A stretch of DNA of 64,000 nucleotides, taken from positions 3,968,001-4,032,000 of the forward strand of contig CAUJLY010000003.1 in assembly GCA_963281155.1 (NCBI GenBank). The letters run 5' to 3'. Below are positions 26,581 to 37,410 of this stretch, one piece after another. The notes beneath the pieces are model-generated. The model saw only the letters and a program-made list of their open reading frames with translations, made no database searches and had not been told where the DNA came from. This stretch comes from Rhabditophanes sp. KR3021 (taxonomy: Eukaryota > Nematoda > Chromadorea > Rhabditida > Alloionematidae). The first letter of the stretch is position 1. Every line of letters begins with the position of its first letter. The position numbers and the translations under genes were made by a program.

Positions 26581-27218
26581 TCCTACTTCCTTTCCTAAAT
26601 GTATATGACTTGATTACATTTAATTATTTGTATATATCACTTTCTATTATATACACGGATATAATTACTTTCCTATATACATACTTATCCGCACCCTTGG
26701 GCTATCGTTAATCCTTTGTTTTGTTTCATGATTATCTCACATTATATTAAATGTAAACAATGATCTTGGATAAATTTCTACATTTAAAAATGATTTAATT
26801 TTCAAGTACTAAAATCGGAAGTTAAAAAAGTAACGCTACCTCATATAACTTCATAAAAAGTATTGCAAATAAATGAAAGACATATAATATTTATTAGTTC
26901 TTCATGCACTTTTTCTTTACTAAAAATATGTGTATAAATATTAACAATGGTTAGATCGCAAATAATACACAAACTCTGCCTCGCCAACTAAGAAGTAGAT
27001 GCAAAAAGCAATTTAACTTAATTACATATTATCACTACCTCACCTGAGTTTCCCCAAACTTAAAGCAACTTGAACTAGTCAAATATCCAACAGCTGTTTT
27101 TAACTTGATCAACATATTTAAAATATAATCTTTAAATAATAGCAGTAATTTATAAAAATAATATAGGATCAATTTATAAATATTCTTTTACTCTTGCCAC
27201 ATCCGTATTATTATAAAC
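26581..27218. other. Intergenic region
   Basis: AT-rich spacer between two plus-strand genes. It contains the EF-hand 3' UTR and probably the promoter of the same-strand run that starts at 27219. No gene seen. Confidence 0.5.
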
Positions 27219-28163
27219 ATGTCATCATCCAGTGCTAGACGGTATTCCTCTACTCAAGATTTTATTGCTAAATTTAATTCTAATGATCAGAAAACGTAAT
27301 TTTTGAAGATATTTTTATATTAACTCTGCTTTAGGAATGATGATAAACATGACAGTCTAATAATTAAGAGGAGAGATTCAAACACACTAGATGCTATTTC
27401 AAAATTTAATGCTGGAATTGGAAAAAGGTAAAAAATAATAACCAATTCTTCACAGCCTAAAGTATTTTTAGCGATCCTGTTCATCCACCACATCCGCAAC
27501 CCAGAAAATCTTCAATCAAAGCGTCAATTGACAAGTTTAACGACACTGTCAAGAAAACGGATGAAGAATTAAAAAGGTAATGTTGTTTGAGCGTTGATAT
27601 AACTATTTATTCAGAAACCCTTATTCAAAGACCTACGAAGCACCAGTATTTGATAAAAATTCAAAGGACTATGGAAGACCGGAAGTTGGCTCGAAGACAG
27701 CCAAACGTGCAGATAAAGCAGGTAAAATATTGTACATTGCACAAATTTCAGCACGAACAAATATCTATATCTAATTTCGGGTCAACGAATCATAATATAT
27801 TTCTTTTTTGCAGGAGACTATATTACCCGAGAAATTATCTTTTTGTGTGAAACCATAAATGGCTATAGTACTGGAGAATTCCCTAATCAAATAATTAAGT
27901 TTGGGCCTCTCTTCCAGATATACAACTACTACTCATCCAGTTTATGTGGGATGTTGATCAGATGTAGAAAGTATGGCCTATTGACTTTTGAAGGTATAAA
28001 TAGCATTCACTTTTCTTTTAAACACCTTTTAGGCGAAATGCTGTATCAACGACAAGACGACCATAAAATAATTCGTATGCTTAAAACAATGGACGAGATT
28101 CGAAATTGTGTGAAGTATTCAGGTGATCCTGTAAACTGCGTGGCAATCGTTGAAAATAATTAA
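27219..28163 (+). CDS. Costars-domain protein (ABRA/STARS-like)
   Basis: Six exons: 27219-27295, 27335-27427, 27472-27576, 27615-27721, 27814-27993, 28033-28163; all phases fit. The protein is about 230 residues. The C-terminal half is a Costars domain: REIIFLCETINGYS, then IKFGPLFQIYNYYSS, GMLIRCRKYGLLTFEGEMLY and QDDHKIIRML, matching the pattern in ABRACL and the actin-binding Rho-activating protein. The family binds F-actin and promotes Rho/SRF signalling. The N-terminal half is Ser/Lys-rich and holds three short related segments (DFIAKFNS, DAISKFNAG, ASIDKFND), each from its own exon, possibly short actin- or protein-binding motifs. It is the first gene of a seven-unit plus-strand run. 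Confidence 0.82.
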
Positions 28164-28570
28164 TACTAAGGAAGAATAAAACATTATTTTATATCAAATA
28201 TTATTTTAAATTATAAAAATCTTATTATTCTTATCATCTTTTTACTTATTATTTTTTCTTTTTTTGTATCCAACACTATTATTATAAAATTGATCAAAGC
28301 GTCATACAATGAATTAAAATAATAATATAATAACGTTTTCAATTACTCATTATTTTGACCCGACATTTGGTTATCAATTTGAGGGGGTTTGTTCGAATAT
28401 ACTATCTACCAAATACTCTGTCACACCGATACGTAGTTTACAACTTTCCTAATAAAACATTGTCCTCAGACCCAAAGTACTTAACCATCAATTTGCGTAT
28501 CACTTTTTAACTAAACTGATTTTATATCTTGTATTCTTTTTATTAATTTTATCATATTATAGCGGAAACC
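28164..28570. other. Spacer between Costars gene and FAM136A
   Basis: This 407-nt spacer is AT-rich. It ends in ATTATAG, 11 nt before the FAM136A start codon, which looks like a splice or trans-splice acceptor. Confidence 0.5.
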
Positions 28571-29106
28571 ATGGAAGAGGAACAAAAGAAAATGACACAG
28601 GTAAAATTGAATGCATTATTTATTTTTGCCTATTTGATATCTATATTGCCCATTACTTTTAAAAAATGGCCAAATATGAATCCCTACTCTAACTCTAATA
28701 TCTTCTTAATTGATAGGCTGTTGACAATTTTGTTGAAGAATTGGACAGAAAGTACATTCGTCAAATTCAAAAGAAAATGTTTGATTGTTCTAGCAAATGT
28801 GTTGACAACCAAGGAGCTTCAAGAAATTCCGTCGAGGATTGCATCACTACTTGTAACTCAACCATGATAGCTGCTCAGAAGTATCTCGAGCACGAGCTAA
28901 ACACCCTTCAGCAACAACTCAGCAGATGCGCGATGGCAGCTTACGATAAAAGTATTCAGAAATTCGGAGAACCAAAAACCGAGCAACAAACACTCGCCGT
29001 TAAGGAGTACTTAAGCAAAAATATCCCAACCTGTGTGAATGATCATATCGCCTTATTGCCTAAGATTGAATCAAGATTTGTTAAAGATATCTTTAGAAAA
29101 CTGTGA
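28571..29106 (+). CDS. FAM136A: FAM136A-like mitochondrial protein
   Basis: Two exons, 28571-28600 (exactly ten codons) and 28717-29106, give about 139 residues. FAM136A is a small conserved mitochondrial protein, probably of the intermembrane space, with paired Cys motifs. Here CSSKC and CITTC are two CX3C motifs 14 residues apart, with a third Cys pair at SRCAMAAY and PTCVNDH. FVEELDRKYIRQIQKKMFDC and YLEHELNTLQQQLSRC match the family core. Length is normal. It sits 408 nt after the Costars gene and 297 nt before ITFG1 on the same strand. Confidence 0.88.
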
Positions 29107-29402
29107 ATGCACACACTAGTTATATTTGAATGTAGTTGTTTTTTATAGTATCTATTGTTTAAACAATTCATAAGCCTTAATAATCGTTTTGCTCATGTTT
29201 CGGACTTTGCATTTTGCTTTTGATAATGGTGTTACTCAATAATACATATTTTTTGCTTTAGTGGTTTAAAACCATTTATATTTTTGATTACTTCGCGTAT
29301 CATTTTAATGTTGTAACGACATTTTTTAAACCATCATTTTATATTTACTTCATTTTACAGAAATTTAACCAGTATTGTTGATAGCTATTATGCTACATAG
29401 AC

Positions 29403-32122
29403 ATGCAAGTTAAAGAAACGATGTATAAACGCTATTTCTACATATCCTTATTATTGACAGTATTATCACCCACTTTAGTTAAATCTTCATTGATTCTTGA
29501 CGATGAGGCACCTATCGATGGCTACAAAGGAAGGCTATGTGGAATTGGAGACTTAAACAAAGATGGAAATACGGACATTATAGCGCAGCAGGACGCGGCT
29601 TTGTATTTACACCTGCAGTCAGAACAGGGTATCTTCAGAAATGCAACAGATAAGCCTATTGGAATAAACGTATCTACAAATAGAGCTTCTTGTTTTGTGG
29701 GTGATTTTAATGGAGACACCATTGCCGACATCTTAGTAGTAGAAGGTTCTGGTAACCCGAAAGAAGAAAAGTTTATTGCTAGTATTATTTTCATGGACCG
29801 AAACTTCAATTACAATATCACTAAGATCGAACACATTTTTTACGATGAACCTATTGTCGTAGATATTGACGGAGATGGAATGAGCGACATCATTGGTTTT
29901 GATTTTGCAACACAGAAAATGATCTGCATTGGTGGGGAAACTTCTTTTCAATCCAAATCGTGTAACAACTTGTTTGATCACAAAGACTTTGAAAAATCGA
30001 GTAAATTTAAGCCAATCAGATACTTTCCGCATATTTTCGCTGACTTTGACGGAGACTTAAAGGCTGATTTAGTATTTGGATACAAAATAGAGACTAAAGT
30101 GGTTTTAGTAATGTACAGAATGAGACAATCGGATTCAATGTGGGTAATTGAAGAAAATGCTATTGCCAAGATGCCAAAAGAATATGATGAACGCAAATTA
30201 GCCTCGCCAATTGTTTCGGACTTTGACGCAGATGGTCACCTTGATATTGCATTTCCAATTTGTTCTGATGACAATTGCAAAAAAATTGAAAAGTTCATAA
30301 TTTGGTCAAACAAAGGTGATAAAACTAGTCACGGGGAATATTTTTATTTTGGTGTTGATTCAAAAGAATCAGATTTGGTGATGAGTGACATCGATGGAAA
30401 GATAATGTTCCGTGTTGGTGACTTTCAATTTGGATGGTTTCCCCGACTTAGTTGCTGTCGCCAAGATCAACAATGGAGAGCATCCTGTTATTTTGGAGAG
30501 CATTGAATGTAGCGGTTGTGGAGGAAATGTAACAAGAAAGTTTGAAATGAAAACAACGCAAAGACTAATTGAGCCCTCCAATATGTCCAATGGGCAAGTC
30601 AAAATTGCTGCTTTCTTCGACCTCAAAGAAGATGGTAATCTAGATATAATGGCTGAATATACCGATGCTACTGGCGATACGAGACATGATTTCATTAAAT
30701 GTGATGATAAAGGAGATACTACATTCATGAAGGTTCAAATTTATACAGATGTATGCCAGTCAAACTGTCCGAAACCAGTGCTGGCTTTAGGTGGTAGTGG
30801 AGTCGCATGGCATGGAGCTTGTGCCTATTATTCAATGACGGATTCATGGGGAAGTTTGAAGCAATCAATGAAATGCCAAATGCCACAAACAAATCAACGT
30901 CTCTTTATGGGACCATATATTTTATTTGGTTTAGGGAGAAGTCCTAACTATATTAATGAGTTCAAACTTGGAGGTCCATACAAATACATTCCAGGCATTT
31001 TATTATCCTAATGACCTTAATTAATTTTATTTTATTTTTAGGTATATTAACTAAAAGGGCTACTATTTTAAAACATATTGAATTGGTGCAGAGACTGAAA
31101 AGTCTCTTAGAGTTAACTGAGCAACTTCCTTGTCTGAATCCATGTAACTGACGCACTGTAGAAACGGTTTACCAATGTCGAACTTTTTCAGTTGATCGTG
31201 AAGAACATTAATCAAGATGCATTCGATGTTCTCAGCCATTTTTTGAATGGATATGTTCTTTTGATGATTGCTAATGGTTTCCCTGCTCCGACTTTCTCTT
31301 CTTTCATCTTTCTTTTTAGTTTCGTCCATTCTTAGAATAATGAACACCCGGTTGAGACGATGTTGGAGCACTAAAGTTGATAAGAATCATTATTATATGT
31401 TATATTTGATCTAGTAAATTTAAGATTGGTGCCTACACAAGACAGTTACCTAAGCGAATGAGTATACAGGTAGAAACGATTAGTCAGTCGAACCCAACTG
31501 TTTACACAAGGATAGGTTGGGTTGAAAAAGTAAAAATGAATGACAGGTACTAAAAGTAGTACTTGTTAAAATGCATAAGTCATGGATATTTGTCTTTAAA
31601 TAGTCGGAGATGTTATCCAAATGCCCCACGTTGACGAGTCTAAATCTTTCCCTAAGTTAGCATAGCTTCTACTCTAAATTGTGCAACATAATTCACTATC
31701 TTTAGATAGCTCATTCAGATTTCAAAGTACAGTGTCTTAGAGAACTAACTGCTGGTAAACAGGCTCTTTAAACTTAATTTTAAAACATATGCATTATTAA
31801 CTAAAATACTAATACCAAATAATTTACACTATTTAATCGAAACGAAACTCCAGGCTCTAATTACAAAATACACACGCATGACAAGATTGTTCCGAATTCA
31901 CGAATTTTAGTTATTCCTCCCACTAATTATGATGGATCCTGGACACTAAGATTATATGTGACACCTTCAAGGTTAATTTTACAAAGTATAGTGGTACTAG
32001 CGATCGTTTGCCTTATCTTACTAATGACCGCAGGTTTCCTACATATCAGAGAGAAGAAGCAAGATCGACAGGAGATGGTGAATGCAAGCCATGGATACTA
32101 TTACAATGGCATGGGAATGTAG
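29403..32122 (+). CDS. ITFG1: ITFG1/TIP: integrin-alpha FG-GAP repeat membrane protein, with a one-base frame break
   Basis: Type I membrane protein with a seven-bladed FG-GAP propeller (T-cell immunomodulatory protein homologue). Exons 29403-30994 and 31854-32122. The start may be 29403 or 29421; the latter sits right before a signal peptide (YKRYFYISLLLTVLSPTLV). Ca2+-binding FG-GAP motifs recur: GDLNKDGNTD, GDFNGDTIAD, VDIDGDGMSD, ADFDGDLKAD, SDFDADGHLD, GDFNLDGFPD, FDLKEDGNLD. The last exon gives IVPNSRILVIPP, LYVTPS and a transmembrane segment (IVVLAIVCLILLMTAGFL), matching the human C-terminus. At about 30423-30426 one extra base in a TTT run splits GDF from NLDG and changes frame. The intron starts GC, not GT, and contains antisense copy R3. 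Confidence 0.88.
30995..31041 (+). other. 47-nt intron unit ending in a recursive-splice-like junction (ITFG1)
   Basis: GCATTTT...TCCTAATGACC...TTATTTTTAG is a complete intron in itself (GC donor, CTAAT branch point, T-rich acceptor). It is followed at once by GTATATTAAC, a new donor-like start, so the long intron begins exactly where the short one ends. Confidence 0.55.
31042..31371 (-). pseudogene. Antisense intronic nuclease-family copy R3 (C-terminal part)
   Basis: Inside the ITFG1 intron on the opposite strand. About 90 open codons end near 31065. Only the C-terminal portion of the family is recognisable: KMAENIECILINVLHDQ, closely matching KTVAENVEAILIKSL in furin copy R6, which by position is the Glu-bearing helix that follows a GIY-YIG core. 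A basic stretch (KKKDERRESRSR) precedes it. No zinc finger or YVG motif remains, so this is a 5'-truncated copy or a relic. Confidence 0.5.
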
Positions 32123-32409
32123 AGATTTGTATATGCGAGGAATAATCAAATTCATATTTAACAAAACTAACAAATAAATTGTCAATGTAAATAATTTTCA
32201 TTTAATGGCAAAATAAAATACTTTCTTAATCAATTTGTTTGTTGAAATCAGCATAATTATTTTCTAAATTTGATGATTTCCAAATTTTCGTCTAAGGATC
32301 ATTTTAATTAAACATTAAACCAACATTACTTAATATTTTGTATATGTTTGCCAGTTAATAAGTATCGTCAAATTGTTGGAAAGCGCAGGTATTATTCGTA
32401 ATTTGTGTG
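32123..32409. promoter_or_regulatory. ITFG1 3' UTR and upstream region of the coiled-coil gene
   Basis: AATAAA near 32174 is a likely poly(A) signal for ITFG1. AAGCGCAG near 32386, about 22 nt before the next start codon, could be a splice acceptor for that gene. Confidence 0.4.
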
Positions 32410-33217
32410 ATGCGTCAATCAACCAAAGAAGATGAGCAGGGAGTTTCATTTAAGAAGTTATTCGCTGGAACTTCTTTCTTTTCTAGTATGAAGAAATTGG
32501 AAGAATATATCGCTAATAAGGAGTTGCAGACATCATCATATATGAAATTTGAAAAAAAACATGTAAATTTAATTTGAATTGACTAATAATACATGCTTTT
32601 AGGATGAACATGTAAAAGAATGTCGGAGTAGATACAGTTTGTTGGTTCACAAAAAACAGGCTTATACCCAGAAAAAAGATGAAAGTAAAACCTTACATGA
32701 CAAATTAAAGAAGGCAAATGATATTAATGGGCAATTGTTGAAGAAAATTGAGGAAATGCAAAACAATCTAAGTGGTAAGAAAGTGAAGCAGGTTCCAAAG
32801 GAAAAACCTAAGAAGCTCCTTAAGTCAATTTTAAAGAAAGATGATGAAAGAGATAAAAATAATTCACAATTAAAGTTGCTTGATAGATCTATAAATTGGC
32901 ATATAGATGTTACAAAAGATGCGAATGACTTAAAGAATGACTTGTTTGACAAAAAAATGCGCATAACTAAGTCCGGACAAACAAACCGCAAGAATTCATT
33001 TGCTTCTGGGGCATTGTCTGCTACGATTCAAGCAAATACCGGCAAGACACAAACCAGAAAAAGGTCTTCTGCAAATCTTTTTGACTTAACATGCTTTAAC
33101 GAAGGAGTTTTAGACGCTCACAGCGAGAGTTCTCTCAATAATAGTGCATTCGGAAGTTTTTCTGGTAATACTGTCATTAGTCAACGAATTGGAAAATATC
33201 CCAGGATATCTAATTAA
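32410..33217 (+). CDS. Coiled-coil basic protein, unknown function
   Basis: Two exons, 32410-32562 and 32603-33217, phase 0, about 255 residues. The first third is helical. Residues about 50-110 form a charged coiled coil (KKQAYTQKKDESKTLHDKLK, LLKKIEEMQNNL). A Lys-rich linker follows (EKPKKLLKSILKK), then a Ser/Asn/Thr-rich tail with ITKSGQTNRKNSF and TRKRSSANLFDLTCF. No domain recognised. It lies 436 nt upstream of a kinesin-12-like gene on the same strand. In C. elegans the kinesin-12 KLP-18 needs a small partner, MESP-1. That makes a spindle role conceivable, but nothing in the sequence proves it. Confidence 0.7.
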
Positions 33218-33652
33218 CAATTTATCATTAATCATGTCTTTTAATTATACCTTTTGTAGAAATAAATTTAATACAAAACTGTTTGTTCATTTGTGCGATT
33301 CATTTATGATTGTAGCATCTTTATTATCATGTTATTCCCCCTTATTTTGGGCAAAATAAAGTTAACTAAATTGACACTTGTCTTACGCGTTTTCTTCTAA
33401 ATCTTAGTAAGTGAATCACATGTCTTACTTGGTTTTCCATATTCTATTGTTACCCATTATTAATTTTGCATTCAATTTCTTTCAAAATATGTAATCAAAA
33501 TGTCAGGGACTGAACATTTAAAGTATGTTCGCAAAGGACATACATTATCTAAAAATGGTCTCAACACGAAAATATTTTTGTGGCATTTACCCGCAACTTT
33601 GTCGATCCATTTATCGCTTAAGTACTAATTATTTGGTGACGAATTATTTATC
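33218..33652. other. Spacer between coiled-coil gene and kinesin
   Basis: AT-rich, 435 nt, with AATAAA near 33260 and again near 33355 as 3' end signals for the upstream gene. No gene seen. Confidence 0.5.
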
Positions 33653-35659
33653 ATGTCACTAAATGAGAAAATTGTGGTTGCTGTAAGGATCAGACCTTCC
33701 AATCTAAATACTAATTTGCAAAAGAAAAAAATCATAGTGGATAAAGTTGGGAGAACCGTTTCGATCCATTCTAACGATAATGAAGAAAAGCGATTTGACT
33801 TCGACCATGTTTTTGATGACTCTGGGACTCAAGTAAGTTTATACGGCCTATATCAGCACAATTTGTCATTTTAGGTGGAAGTGTTTGAAACGTTTGGAAA
33901 AAGAATCGTTGATGGCTGTCTGGATGGAATCAACGGTACTATATTTGTTTATGGACAAACTGGATCTGGAAAGACATGGACTATGCTGGGACCCATGGAA
34001 GACGAATTGTCTGACAGTGACAATCAGGGATTGATTCAAAGGTGCGTGTCTTATCTCTTAACAAAGTTGGAAGAAAACAAAGAATCAGGTGCAATGGTAG
34101 ATTTTACTGTTCGCTGTCAATGCGTCCAATTGTACAAAGAGTCATTATTTGACCTACAATGCCTTGAATCTAAGAAATTAGCTGTAAGAGATTTACCACA
34201 AGGAATCATCATCGAAGGAGCAACGATGTCTGAGATTCTAAATCCAACCACATTGATTAAATTGTTGAAAAAGACATGGAAAAATAGGATTGTTTCGGAA
34301 ACGGCGATGAATGCTGAAAGTTCACGGTCCCATGGAATCTTTATTTTTGACATCGAGATGAAGGAGACCCACGGAGATGTTACAACAATTAAAAAAGCTC
34401 GTTTTAATCTTGTGGATTTAGCTGGGTCTGAACGCGTCAAGGTTGCTGAGACTACTGGAGATCGTCTTCTTGAAACAGGGGCTATTAACAAATCATTGCT
34501 CCAGTTAGGCAGAGTTATCCGTTCCTTAGCTCAACATACTACTGGACACATTGGCTACAGAGATTCCTTGTTGACTCAATTGCTACGTGACTCCTTGGGA
34601 GGAAATGCCAGAACTGCCGTAATTGTCAATTGCCACTCAGACTCGAAACATTCAGACGAAACGTTGAGTTCTTTGTTATTTGCGATGAATTGCAAGAAGA
34701 TTATCAACAAGGCGAAGATCAATGAAGACGTGCAATGCAAAGGCTTTTCTGCTTACGTAGAACGCATTAGAATGCTTGAACAACAATTGGCTGTTTTTAC
34801 AGAAAAAAGTGATGTCCAAGGCGACACCAAGAACCCACTTATTGAAGAGTACGAAGATTTAATAGCTAATAAGGCCAATTTAGAAGATATGATTGCTAAA
34901 CGTAATGAAGACCTGCAAAAAATATCTTCAATTTTGCTTAAACGTGAGGCAGATTACGAAAAAGCGGTTGTCAGTTATCAGACTAACATAACTGAGTTGA
35001 AAGTAAATTTGTCTGAAATTTCTAACCTCAGAGCTTTGAAAACCTCCAACAAGTCAAAGAGAAGAAGGGCAATGTATGTTCCAAACGATCTTCAGGAAAC
35101 TGTTGAACAAGCTAAGGAAGAACTTAACAAGACTGTTCCTGAGGAAGAATTTGAATTTGAACAGAGCAGAAGGATCTCCTTTGAAATGGAAGAAATCAAG
35201 GTCAATGGTTCAGTTTACGACGACATTGTCATTCAAATTAAAGAGATGAAAGATAGTGTCAGTCGGGCTAAATCGGAACTCGAATTTTCCGAATTGCTAA
35301 CAGCATCAGCCGTAGCAGAACGAAACGAGTGGGAAAATAAATATGATACTTTGGCAGATGAGAATAAGGCTAACATCGAGGAACTGCAACAATGGAAACA
35401 AAAGTATGATGCTTTGGCAGATGAGAATAAGGCTAACATTGAAGAACTACAAGAGTGGAAGCAAAAATATGATAGTCTTTTAAAGACAACTCAAAACGCT
35501 GTTCAAAGCACCGATGAAAAAACCAAGCCCAGAAAGAAGGCCAAGAAAGATGAACCAGAAATAATATCTCCCACCAAGGATATACCACTTGTTGATGACA
35601 GCATCAGAAGATCCACCAGACCAAGACGTGCTATTAACAAAAGTATTGCGGAGAAATAA
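33653..35659 (+). CDS. Kinesin motor, kinesin-12 (KIF15/KLP-18) type
   Basis: Microtubule motor with an N-terminal catalytic domain, probably spindle-associated. Exons 33653-33832 and 33875-35659, about 654 residues. The motor covers about residues 1-345: VVAVRIRPS, P-loop GQTGSGKTWTMLG, switch I NAESSRSHGIF, switch II LVDLAGSERV, then YRDSLLTQLLRDSLGGNART and KIINKAKINEDVQ, close to KIF15. The rest is coiled coil, with an in-frame tandem repeat and a basic tail (KPRKKAKKDEPE, then RSTRPRRAINKS). It is much shorter than human KIF15 (about 1390) and lacks the long stalk, so it may be a compact lineage form or another motor subfamily with a kinesin-12-like head. Confidence 0.85.
35340..35466 (+). 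repeat. 63-bp tandem repeat inside the kinesin coiled coil
   Basis: Two 63-bp units encode YDTLADENKANIEELQQWKQ and YDALADENKANIEELQEWKQ. The 21-residue period is three heptads, so the duplication extends the coiled coil without breaking it. Confidence 0.85.
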
Positions 35660-35697
35660 AATTATGTATTTTTAATATCACCTTATCTTAGTTCACA

Positions 35698-35865
35698 TAA
35701 AATTTGAGTTTTTATTACTATTTGAATGTTTCTTTATATTTAATTTGAGTCTTTACTATTATTTTGAATGTTTCTTTATATTTAATTTGAGTCTTTATTA
35801 TAATTTTGAATGTTTCATTGCAACTTCAATGTTTCATTATAATTTTAGTGTTTCATGTGTTTGTT
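35698..35865. repeat. Degenerate tandem repeat downstream of the kinesin
   Basis: About three copies of a roughly 50-bp unit (AATTTGAGTCTTTATTA...TTTGAATGTTTC), decaying into TTCAATGTTTCATTATAAT. Lies in the kinesin 3' UTR or spacer. Confidence 0.75.
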
Positions 35866-35964
35866 GTAATTTCATTTTCATGAGCATAATTTGAATTTAT
35901 TCTATACTATTTAAAAATAACAAGATTTATTTATTGTATTAACTAACTTTACTAACACGAATTA

Positions 35965-36900
35965 ATGAATGCACCTCAAAAGTATCCGGATAAAAACGCC
36001 AGTGTTCAATTCACCAATGCAATCATCAACGGACATTACAAAATCATCAAAGGATGCTTTAGAGGTGGATTGTCTGAATTATCGAAGGCGAAGGTATATA
36101 CTTCGATAAGAAATTTGTATTAAAACTGGCCCAGCAGATAATTTGGATGGACACTATCTCGTTTTAGAGTAGGAAATCTTAAGGAAACTCAATGATGTTG
36201 TTCATTTCCCACGACTGTATGCAACGGGTAGATTTAAGAGTTTTAATCATTTGATTCTTGAAAAGTTGGGATCAGGCTTATCTGAAGTATTACGAAGGCA
36301 GCCACTAGGTAAAACATACTTTCATGTCAATGTTATTGCAGATATGGGGAGTCAAATGGTATCAACTTTGGAAAAATTACATAATATTGGATTTTGCCAT
36401 AGAGATATCAAACCCCAAAACATTGTTACAAATTTGAGCGAACCAAATATTCTTAATAGATTTAAATTTGGCAAGAAGAATCCGAAATATGGATGGGCAG
36501 CTGCGTCAAAATCATAGAAAATACGTGTCTTTTAGAGGAACTTTTTACTTTCTTCAATTTACGCATTTGACAGAAAAGAACCAACTGAATTGGATGATAT
36601 TTTTCGTTGGCATATATACTTAGATGGCTTTATACACGCTCCCTGCCTGGATTCACTACGAAGAACGATATAAACAGCAAATACACCAAGAAAAAATACA
36701 AAATACAAACGATTCTTTGTTTGAAGAATTCGGGATGAAACTAAACAATTTATCAATTGTATTTTAAATTTGAAAACAATCGAATCACAAAGTTACCTAA
36801 TTATGCGTACTTTTTTGCCTTAGGTTACAAAAATGAAGATCCGCAATATTTTAAACAACTCTGGGAAGAATCCCTAGGAAAATCTAACAATAGTTCATAA
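35965..36900 (+). pseudogene. CK1/TTBK-like protein kinase, broken
   Basis: Reads as a CK1-group kinase of the type expanded in nematodes, but in several frames. Pieces in order: NGHYKIIKGCFRGGL (nucleotide-binding loop region); then, in another frame, GEGIYFDKKFVLK and PADNLDGHYLVLE; an in-frame TAG near 36171; EILRKLNDVVHFPRLYATGR; LHNIGFCHRDIKPQNIV (intact HRD catalytic loop); after another shift GTFYFSSIYAFDRKEPTELD; and a terminal YKNEDPQYFKQLWEESLG ending at 36900. No DFG is visible. At least three frame changes plus the stop argue for a pseudogene, unless the assembly is error-prone here. It keeps the orientation and spacing of its functional neighbours. Confidence 0.7.
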
Positions 36901-37410
36901 ATAAATAACATCAATACGGTCTTACTACTCTTATAACCTTCTCTATAACTAATATGTGTGCCATAATAAAGTAAACTTAATTTTTTGAATATGAACCTGT
37001 TTAATAATTTGATCAAAATTGAAATCTAATTTTTCTGAACCTTTCTAATCAGACAACTTGCAATTCCACATATTATATCGTTGCTTAGTAGCTTTATCGA
37101 AACATTTGCTCTCTGCAGCATGTCTTAAAGAGAAACAAAATGCATTAAGAGTAACTCTTTTCCAATGTTTCATATTTTGCCGAGTGTTAAAAAGCAATAT
37201 CCCAAGATAGGAATTCATAGATGCTGACAGACTTTTCCCTAAATATAACCTCTCCGTAGTCTTTATTGTCAACTAAAAAATCTCTGTAGATTGTATTTAT
37301 ATTCGTAACTTGATTGTTTAGTCATAAATCACGTACAGATTAAACACAATTCAATATTGGTTATTCACCTTGATTATTAAATTTTCGTTTTTATAGACAA
37401 CCTCATTGAC
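36901..37410. other. Spacer upstream of CYC1
   Basis: Contains only short frames on either strand. It ends in GTTTTTATAG, 16 nt before the CYC1 start codon, a likely splice or trans-splice acceptor. Confidence 0.5.

Noticed and set aside
29522..30728. Several minus-strand frames across ITFG1
   Set aside because: They are complementary to FG-GAP coding sequence, whose codon pattern opens the opposite strand.
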